Notes under the pieces: model-generated
Seen by the model: the letters and a program-made list of their open reading frames with translations, nothing else
The model's database searches: none
Told to the model about the DNA's origin: nothing
Program-made: the position numbers and the translations under genes
Assembly: GCA_002127415.1 (NCBI GenBank)
Contig: MWJR01000072.1
Location: 1 to 9,967, forward strand
Length of the DNA: 9,967 nucleotides
Source: Calditrichaeota bacterium AABM5.125.24
GTDB lineage: Bacteria > Electryoneota > AABM5-125-24 > Hatepunaeales > Hatepunaeaceae
Direction of reading: 5' to 3'
Shown: piece by piece, positions 6,401 to 9,967 of the stretch
How the letters are laid out: every line of letters begins with the position of its first letter
Numbering within the stretch: position 1 is the stretch's first letter

Positions 6401-7219
6401 ATGATGAAGCGTATGGTGCATTCGCTGCAGCTCGGGATACTTCTGCTCGCAGCAGCCTCTGTCGTGAGCTGGGGAAGAGGGTGGGAGCGGAGTGATGACC
6501 GCCCGCCCTGGTCTCGCGGTCCCTGGGGTCGCGAGACGGTTCAGGAAGTGTTTTCACCGGTGGATATCGACGGTCTGTGCCTGTGGCTGAGGGCTGATCT
6601 CGACGTCACATACGACGAATCCAACAGGGTGAGTGCCTGGGCCGACCAGTCGGGCAATGGAGAGGATTTTGTTCAAAGCACTGATGCTAAAAAGCCAGTC
6701 TATGTGGCAAACGCCCTGAATGGAAAACCCATATTAAGGACTGATGGCGTTGACGATTTTATGGCCAATTCTACCTTGTCATCAGCTTCAAAGGATTTCA
6801 CTTTTTTCATAGTTCACGAACCTGACGCACTAACTACATCTTACATCTATCTATTCAGCATTCAAACGGGTTATATGAATATTGCCCACACGATTGGCAC
6901 TGAAAAAAAGACAGGCATTTACGATGGAACTTATCGTGCGGTGGCATTGGCAACCGATAATTGGCAGATATTGGTCTGGAAACTGGATGCTACAAATGAC
7001 AAGATATATATGTGGAGAGATGGTGCAAGTTTGGGGAACAAGCCCTATACCGAGCTTGCGATGGGGGGAAACATAGGGATATTTGCCAAACACGATGGTT
7101 CTGGAAACAGGTATCCAGGAGATACTGCAGAGATAATTGTTTATGATTCGGTTCTTTCAGGTGCTGACCGTCAGAAGGTTGAGAAATATCTGTCCAAGCG
7201 ATACGGGATAACGATATGA
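6401..7219 (+). CDS. Secreted LamG/concanavalin-like domain protein
   Basis: This 272-residue protein starts at the ATG with GAGGTGAT at 6393-6400 (anti-SD complementary). An upstream extension of the frame would overlap the previous gene and is rejected. It has a signal peptide (MMKRMVHSLQLGILLLAAAS), a Trp/Arg-rich linker (24-46), then the typical opening GLCLWLRADLDVT (58-70), WADQSGNGEDF (80-90), LNGKPILRTDGVDDF (107-120), a beta-sandwich body and the closing DTAEIIVYDSVLSGADRQ (241-258) with KYLSKRYGI (262-270). LamG-like lectin folds of this kind bind glycans or form surface fibres; the ligand here is unknown. Base composition changes inside the gene: 44 of 60 are G or C at 6481-6540, but 26 of 60 at 6661-6720 and 23 of 60 at 6781-6840. 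The domain was probably acquired separately. Confidence 0.8.
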   Translation: MMKRMVHSLQLGILLLAAASVVSWGRGWERSDDRPPWSRGPWGRETVQEVFSPVDIDGLCLWLRADLDVTYDESNRVSAWADQSGNGEDFVQSTDAKKPVYVANALNGKPILRTDGVDDFMANSTLSSASKDFTFFIVHEPDALTTSYIYLFSIQTGYMNIAHTIGTEKKTGIYDGTYRAVALATDNWQILVWKLDATNDKIYMWRDGASLGNKPYTELAMGGNIGIFAKHDGSGNRYPGDTAEIIVYDSVLSGADRQKVEKYLSKRYGITI

Positions 7220-7533
7220 AGCACTTAATTGTCATATTGACAGTCCTGCTGTTGGCGGGTTCTGTATACGCCGTCGATTGGCAGTTGATGTTCATCTATC
7301 GAGACACAGAGTTTCACGCCAGACCAGCGGATAAAGCCAGCGTTCCCGTCATTCACACAGAGACCGGTGATACGGCCTGGGCCGGGGCGATGTGGGTCAA
7401 TCTCGATGAAGACTTCAGCTGGCTGGCCCAGAGGGACTACTGTATCGCCTGGGAGGTGCGGCTGTCGGGCGAATTCGAGCAGTTCCTCTCGGATCACGGA
7501 TACCAGAGGCTTGAGGAACCGGAGGGACCTTGA
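7216..7533 (+). CDS. Small secreted hypothetical protein
   Basis: This 105-residue protein is ATGA-coupled to the LamG-like gene (ATG 7216, TGA 7217-7219). The signal peptide is clear (MKHLIVILTVLLLAGSVYA, likely cleaved after VYA at about residue 19). The mature part of about 86 residues is acidic and aromatic: VDWQLMFIYRDTEFHARP, then WAGAMWVNLDEDFSWLAQRDY and IAWEVRLSGEFEQFLSDHGYQ. No family was recognised. No strong Shine-Dalgarno is seen, which fits translation by coupling. Composition returns to the GC-rich style of the phage genes. Confidence 0.65.
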   Translation: MKHLIVILTVLLLAGSVYAVDWQLMFIYRDTEFHARPADKASVPVIHTETGDTAWAGAMWVNLDEDFSWLAQRDYCIAWEVRLSGEFEQFLSDHGYQRLEEPEGP

Positions 7534-8081
7534 GCTGGTGGGCGCCTCTTGCCATAGCCGTGGCGCTGTCCCTCCGCTCGCCGAATGTAGGCGGCGTCGC
7601 CGACTACCAGGTATCCAGCGGCGCTGAATGGTCGTGGTTGAAGGTGGACGTAATGTTAGAGAGGGAGACCGGCCGCGATTTCTACGGCTACGACCTCAAC
7701 GGCGATCACGGCATCCTCGGCGACTGGCGGCTGGCTTACGATTCCCACCTCAGACAGGCAAGTGATATCGACCGGCAGAGCCTGGTGGTGGGACGGCCGG
7801 TCTATCGGGGGATCGCCTGCGGGGCAGGGGTCGTTGCCCACGCCTACAGCAAGCCGAAGGGGGCGGTTGACCTCTCGATTCCGCTGCCCGGAGGCAGGTT
7901 CACCTATACGACCGATTTCAAACTGGTGCACGTGACCATGGCCGAGTCCTGTCTGGACCTCAGTGCCGGAAAGGGGGTTGACCTGTTCATCCTGGGGCGG
8001 ATTTTCCACGACCGACGAACCGACTGGCAGGTCAAGGGGGGAGTGAAGGTTCATCTGACGGGGCGGGAGGCAGTCGAGTGA
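7530..8081 (+). CDS. Hypothetical exported protein with TTG start
   Basis: This 183-residue protein begins at TTG (7530), overlapping the previous TGA, with GGAGGG at 7521-7526. The N-terminus MSWWAPLAIAVALSL is a short hydrophobic segment (weak signal peptide or anchor). The rest is beta-rich with Gly/Asp turns: WSWLKVDVMLERETGRDFYGYD (33-54), RGIACGAGVVAHAYS (93-107), GGRFTYTTDFKLVHVTMAES and FILGRIFHDRRTDWQVKGGVKVHL (152-175). Alternating polar and hydrophobic strands leave room for a beta-barrel or beta-sandwich. No family is recognised. The stop overlaps the next gene's start (GTGA), so it belongs to the same coupled run. Confidence 0.6.
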   Translation: MSWWAPLAIAVALSLRSPNVGGVADYQVSSGAEWSWLKVDVMLERETGRDFYGYDLNGDHGILGDWRLAYDSHLRQASDIDRQSLVVGRPVYRGIACGAGVVAHAYSKPKGAVDLSIPLPGGRFTYTTDFKLVHVTMAESCLDLSAGKGVDLFILGRIFHDRRTDWQVKGGVKVHLTGREAVE

Positions 8082-8377
8082 GGGAGGAGCGCGGATTCTG
8101 CCCGCTGGCATCTGGTGAGGCGACGGCGGTCGTAAAGTTGCTCGACAAGCTCGACAGGTTGACCATCGAGCTGTTGAAGGGGGACGTGGAGATAAAGGTC
8201 CGAATGGATGCCATCGAACGCCACCTGCACCGGATGAACGGTCATCTTGATCAGACCGAGGATCAGGTGGGGGAGCTGAAGGGGAAGGTCTCGAACATCA
8301 AGACCGTGGGTGCGACACTGGCTGCGGTGTGGGCGGTGGCTATGGCGCTGTTCGAGCTGTTCATGGGAAGAAGATAG
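8078..8377 (+). CDS. Coiled-coil protein with C-terminal membrane segment (XhlA/holin-accessory-like)
   Basis: This 99-residue protein has a GTG start overlapping the previous TGA (GTGA). GGGAGG at 8064-8069 is a usable Shine-Dalgarno. Residues about 17-75 have a heptad pattern of Leu/Val/Ile with charged residues (KLLDKLDRLTIELLKGDVE, then IERHLHRMNGHLDQTEDQVG), predicting a coiled coil. Residues about 75-96 (KTVGATLAAVWAVAMALFEL) form a single membrane segment, with GRR at the end. N-terminal coiled coil plus C-terminal membrane helix in about 90-100 residues is the XhlA-type layout found next to phage holins, and an amidase lies just downstream. A lysis or membrane-anchor role is therefore inferred. 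A structural or cell-surface role cannot be excluded. Confidence 0.6.
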   Translation: MREERGFCPLASGEATAVVKLLDKLDRLTIELLKGDVEIKVRMDAIERHLHRMNGHLDQTEDQVGELKGKVSNIKTVGATLAAVWAVAMALFELFMGRR

Positions 8378-8401
8378 TCGGTGTTGGACGACGGGGAAAA
8401 A

Positions 8402-8478
8402 TGTCATTGCGAGCGCAGCGAAGCAATCCTGAGGGTCAAGGATCCCTTCGTCCGGCAGTCACCGGACTCGCGATGACA
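8402..8478. repeat. TGTCATTGCGAG-ended mobile palindromic repeat
   Basis: The ends TGTCATTGCGAG (8402-8413) and CTCGCGATGACA (8467-8478) are inverted with one mismatch. Next to the left end is GCGCAGCGAAGCAATCC. 'tcattgcgagcgcagcgaagcaatc' is a dispersed intergenic repeat I recall from many bacterial genomes. The element, 77 bases long, fills most of the gap between the coiled-coil gene and the 8529 gene and appears complete. Confidence 0.75.
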
Positions 8479-8528
8479 CGTTAACCACAAGGGAAAGACC
8501 CTGACAACTCTTAACAACTGGAAAGACA

Positions 8529-8780
8529 ATGAACGAACTGCTGATAGGACTGATAGGTGCGGTCGGTGTGCCGCTGGTTCTCTATCTGTGGCAGCTTTTA
8601 ATCCCGCGCAAGAACACAAAGGGCTGGGGGTATCGTCTGGGACGGTTTCTCACCCTGTTCGGTCGGCAGAAGGTCGGCGTGAAGGGGTGGGAGAGGCTGG
8701 AGGACCGGCTTAAGTCCACCGTGGGCGACTTCGTCGAAGGGGTATATGAGGGGCTCGACTCCGACGAGGCCACCACATAG
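8529..8780 (+). CDS. Small membrane protein, candidate holin
   Basis: This 83-residue protein has an N-terminal membrane helix (about 4-25, LLIGLIGAVGVPLVLYLWQL) followed by a basic, soluble tail: RKNTKGWGYRLGRFLTLFGRQ (27-47), then WERLEDRLKSTVGDFVEGVYEGLDSDE. GGAAAG at 8520-8525 is a weak ribosome site. Size, one membrane segment and position one gene before a cell-wall amidase suggest a holin or a small anchored accessory. One helix with a cytosolic amphipathic tail fits class III-like holins only loosely, so holin is an inference from context. Confidence 0.55.
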   Translation: MNELLIGLIGAVGVPLVLYLWQLLIPRKNTKGWGYRLGRFLTLFGRQKVGVKGWERLEDRLKSTVGDFVEGVYEGLDSDEATT

Positions 8781-8828
8781 ATAAACCGGTGCGGAAAAGG
8801 AAAACCGGCAATATATGTAAGCTTGTGG

Positions 8829-8870
8829 GGCGGACATTCCCCAGCTTTCGCTGGGGCAGGCTTGTCCGCC
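8829..8870. repeat. GGCGGACA two-part hairpin repeat upstream of the amidase
   Basis: The outer stem is GGCGGACA (8829-8836) with TGTCCGCC (8863-8870). The inner stem is CCCCAGC (8839-8845) with GCTGGGG (8850-8856) around TTTC. The internal loop is 2 bases on one side and 6 on the other. It ends only 3 bases before the purine-rich ribosome site of the amidase, so folding in the mRNA could affect access to it. It lacks a T-run. Confidence 0.7.
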
Positions 8871-8889
8871 ATAGAGAGGATGAAACCCG

Positions 8890-9345
8890 ATGCGACCCAT
8901 TGATCTGATAGTTGTTCACTGCAGCTACTCCATCTACGGTAATGCGGCATTGATAGACGGCTGGCACAGGGTCCGAGGCTGGGACGGCATCGGGTATCAC
9001 TACGTAATCCTGAATGGCTATCCCGACGAGGAGTCTCACCGGCTGCGGCGGCCGCAGTTCTGGCTCGATGGTGCAGTGGAAGCGGGACGACCGCTGGAGG
9101 TGGTCGGAGCGCACGTCCGGGGGCACAACCGGGGTTCGGTCGGTATCTGCCTGATAGGAAAGGGTCAGTTCACCCAGCAGCAGTTCGAATCGCTGTCCCG
9201 GCTGATAGATGAGCTGCACCAAACCCATCCTCACCTCCGGATCGCGGGGCACTACGAGCTCTTGTGCCCGAATGACCCTCCCAAAACCTGCCCCAACATC
9301 GATATGGATTGGCTCAGGGGGCTGCTGCCATCAGATCAAGGGTAG
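8890..9345 (+). CDS. N-acetylmuramoyl-L-alanine amidase (T7 lysozyme-like endolysin)
   Basis: This 151-residue zinc amidase would cut the bond between N-acetylmuramic acid and L-alanine in peptidoglycan. Length and layout match the Amidase_2/PGRP family. His10 in LIVVHCS is the first zinc ligand. Tyr36 in GIGYHYVI matches the T7 lysozyme catalytic tyrosine, and AHVRGHNRGSVGICLIG (74-90) is the conserved core. His121 in AGHYEL is the second ligand. KTC (132-134) gives Lys132 and zinc ligand Cys134 before the PNID turn. The spacer between His121 and Cys134 is longer than in T7 lysozyme because CPNDPP is inserted. There is no signal peptide, so release probably needs a holin, and the two small membrane proteins upstream are candidates. 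GAGAGGA at 8874-8880 is the ribosome site. Confidence 0.92.
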   Translation: MRPIDLIVVHCSYSIYGNAALIDGWHRVRGWDGIGYHYVILNGYPDEESHRLRRPQFWLDGAVEAGRPLEVVGAHVRGHNRGSVGICLIGKGQFTQQQFESLSRLIDELHQTHPHLRIAGHYELLCPNDPPKTCPNIDMDWLRGLLPSDQG

Positions 9346-9362
9346 TGGGCTAATTTAGTTCA

Positions 9363-9378
9363 TGTGATGAGGGTCACT
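9363..9378. promoter_or_regulatory. CRP/FNR-type site candidate
   Basis: TGTGA (9363-9367), six bases, TCACT (9374-9378) matches 9 of 10 fixed positions of the E. coli CRP pattern TGTGA-N6-TCACA. It overlaps the -24 element of the sigma-54 promoter by one base, so binding there would more likely block than aid polymerase. One match of this length can arise by chance. Confidence 0.35.
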
Positions 9379-9393
9379 GGCACGGAACTTGCA
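9378..9393 (+). promoter_or_regulatory. Sigma-54 (RpoN) promoter, -24/-12
   Basis: TGGCAC (9378-9383), GGAAC, TTGCA (9389-9393) matches the consensus TGGCAC-N5-TTGCW exactly. The G that follows TGGCAC and the C before it also fit the extended consensus. The invariant GG (9379-9380) and GC (9391-9392) are 10 bases apart. The start site would be near 9404, about 120 bases before the 9527 gene. A sigma-54 promoter implies control by an AAA+ enhancer-binding protein whose sites should lie further upstream, probably in or beyond the amidase gene. Confidence 0.8.
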
Positions 9394-9395
9394 AC

Positions 9396-9410
9396 TAACC
9401 AACTTGGTTA
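9396..9410. promoter_or_regulatory. Perfect 15-bp palindrome at the predicted start site
   Basis: TAACCAA, C, TTGGTTA is perfectly symmetrical around 9403. It covers the predicted start of the sigma-54 transcript (about 9404), so it could be an operator for a dimeric repressor or a short 5' hairpin. Its position at the composition boundary also makes it a weak attachment-site candidate. Confidence 0.45.
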
Positions 9411-9449
9411 TAAATACATCGGAAAGTTCATTATTCCTGATTAAACCGC

Positions 9450-9478
9450 TTGACATTATAAGGTGATCAGTATAGATT
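9450..9478 (+). promoter_or_regulatory. Possible sigma-70 promoter for the 9527 gene
   Basis: TTGACA (9450-9455) is a perfect -35. The best -10 candidates are TATAGA (9471-9476, short 15-base spacer) or TAGATT (9473-9478, 17-base spacer). It lies about 50 bases before the 9527 gene and could give basal expression beside the sigma-54 promoter. The -10 is weak. Confidence 0.3.
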
Positions 9479-9526
9479 TCACTTGGAGATCAATAGGGGC
9501 TCGTCTCGTTTAATAAAGGAGGTAAG

Positions 9527-9784
9527 ATGATGGAACATAAAAACTTAGAAGAAGAGTTTCATTTCTACATTGATCATCAGGACGAGCTGGTCAAGCAGTA
9601 CAATGGAAGAGTGATCGTCATCAAGAACTGCAAGGTTATCGGCGACTTTGATTCGGAAATAGAGGCTGTAACCGAGACATCGAAAGAGCATGAATTGGGG
9701 ACCTTCCTGGTGCAGATGTGCAAACCGGGCAAAGAGAGCTACACACAAACCTTCCACTCAAGACTTGCTTTTACAAGTTGTTAG
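9527..9784 (+). CDS. Small conserved-looking cytosolic protein (DUF5678-like)
   Basis: This 85-residue protein has a very strong AAAGGAGGT at 9515-9523. A second ATG follows at 9530. It has no signal peptide or membrane segment. The sequence runs FHFYIDHQDELVKQYNGRVI (11-30), VIKNCKVIGDFDSEIEAVTE (31-50), then KEHELGTFLVQMCKPGKES (53-71) and YTQTFHSR (72-79). 'Residue block, kYnGr.ivI, kvig.fdse.eA, ..ElGtFlvq.c..g.esytqtfhsr' is a pattern I recall from small DUF5678-like proteins, often next to aspartyl-protease-like genes. Both points are from memory. Composition is AT-rich compared with the phage genes, which suggests host DNA. The promoter region carries a sigma-54 site. Confidence 0.8.
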   Translation: MMEHKNLEEEFHFYIDHQDELVKQYNGRVIVIKNCKVIGDFDSEIEAVTETSKEHELGTFLVQMCKPGKESYTQTFHSRLAFTSC

Positions 9785-9825
9785 AGAATGGCAAAGCAGA
9801 AGTCTCGTGCATTCGAAAAAAACAC

Positions 9826-9854
9826 TTGACACAGGTCTGAAAACATCTTAAATT
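9826..9854 (+). promoter_or_regulatory. Sigma-70-type promoter candidate
   Basis: TTGACA (9826-9831) with TAAATT (9849-9854) at a 17-base spacer. The -35 is perfect and the -10 matches 4 of 6. The start would be near 9861. Just downstream is GAGGGGGGA and ATG at 9874, which opens a five-codon frame (MNEIG, stop at 9889-9891), too short to call as a gene. Confidence 0.5.
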
Positions 9855-9915
9855 ACGGTCGACAGAGGGGGGAATGAACGAAATCGGTTGAGTTACTAAT
9901 CAGTGCAGATTATAG

Positions 9916-9944
9916 TGGACTTTTGTGTTTTTATTTTGTATATT
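9916..9944 (+). promoter_or_regulatory. Possible second promoter at the right edge
   Basis: TGGACT (9916-9921) with TATATT (9939-9944) at 17 bases matches 4 of 6 and 5 of 6. Its start would fall at about 9951, right at an ATG (9952) that begins MEIKD before the window ends. No Shine-Dalgarno precedes that ATG, so a leaderless gene or another start outside the window are both possible. Confidence 0.25.
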
Positions 9945-9967
9945 GTTCTTTATGGAAATCAAAGATG

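Noticed and set aside
1..9967. tRNA genes or an integrase-type attachment site
   Set aside because: No cloverleaf-like segment or recombinase gene was seen on either strand by reading. A dedicated tRNA search was not possible.

Overview
The window is a compact, all-plus-strand block of tailed-phage-type head, packaging and lysis genes (about 1-9345), followed by an AT-rich stretch (about 9346-9967) that looks like host chromosome. The host cannot be named from sequence alone. Good Shine-Dalgarno sites, Sec-type signal peptides, a textbook sigma-54 promoter and at least six kinds of dispersed palindromic or short-period repeat in the gaps point to a Gram-negative-type bacterium with a moderately GC-rich, repeat-laden genome. 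That would fit a deltaproteobacterium or an environmental candidate phylum, but this is inference.

Layout. 1-225 is the end of a probable major capsid protein. Next come a small beta-rich protein (451-816) and a 281-residue connector-like protein (979-1824). The best-supported part follows: terminase large subunit (1886-3259), portal (about 3428-4888), a 54-residue protein (4950-5114) and a prohead maturation protease carrying an inserted Cys cluster (5114-5818). Where a capsid gene would normally follow, there are instead four tightly packed genes whose products begin with signal-peptide-like sequences (5820-8081), including a LamG-like protein. The set ends with a coiled-coil/membrane protein (8078-8377), a small membrane protein (8529-8780) and an N-acetylmuramoyl-L-alanine amidase (8890-9345), a plausible holin/endolysin group. 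No integrase, repressor, replication or recognisable tail gene is present in this window.

The gene order is unusual. The capsid-like gene lies upstream of terminase, the connector-like gene precedes terminase, and a secreted-protein cassette sits between head protease and lysis genes. Most gaps hold a hairpin repeat of a different family, and one heptamer repeat (GCYGANN) occurs at three places, once in frame inside the portal gene. A phage cluster this full of chromosomal-type repeats suggests long residence in the host, as in a degenerate or domesticated prophage or a gene-transfer-agent-like element.

After 9345 base composition drops sharply. A consensus sigma-54 promoter (9378-9393), a CRP-like site just upstream and a perfect 15-bp palindrome at the predicted start site precede a small conserved-looking protein gene (9527-9784). 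More sigma-70-like promoters and a possible next gene lie at the right edge.
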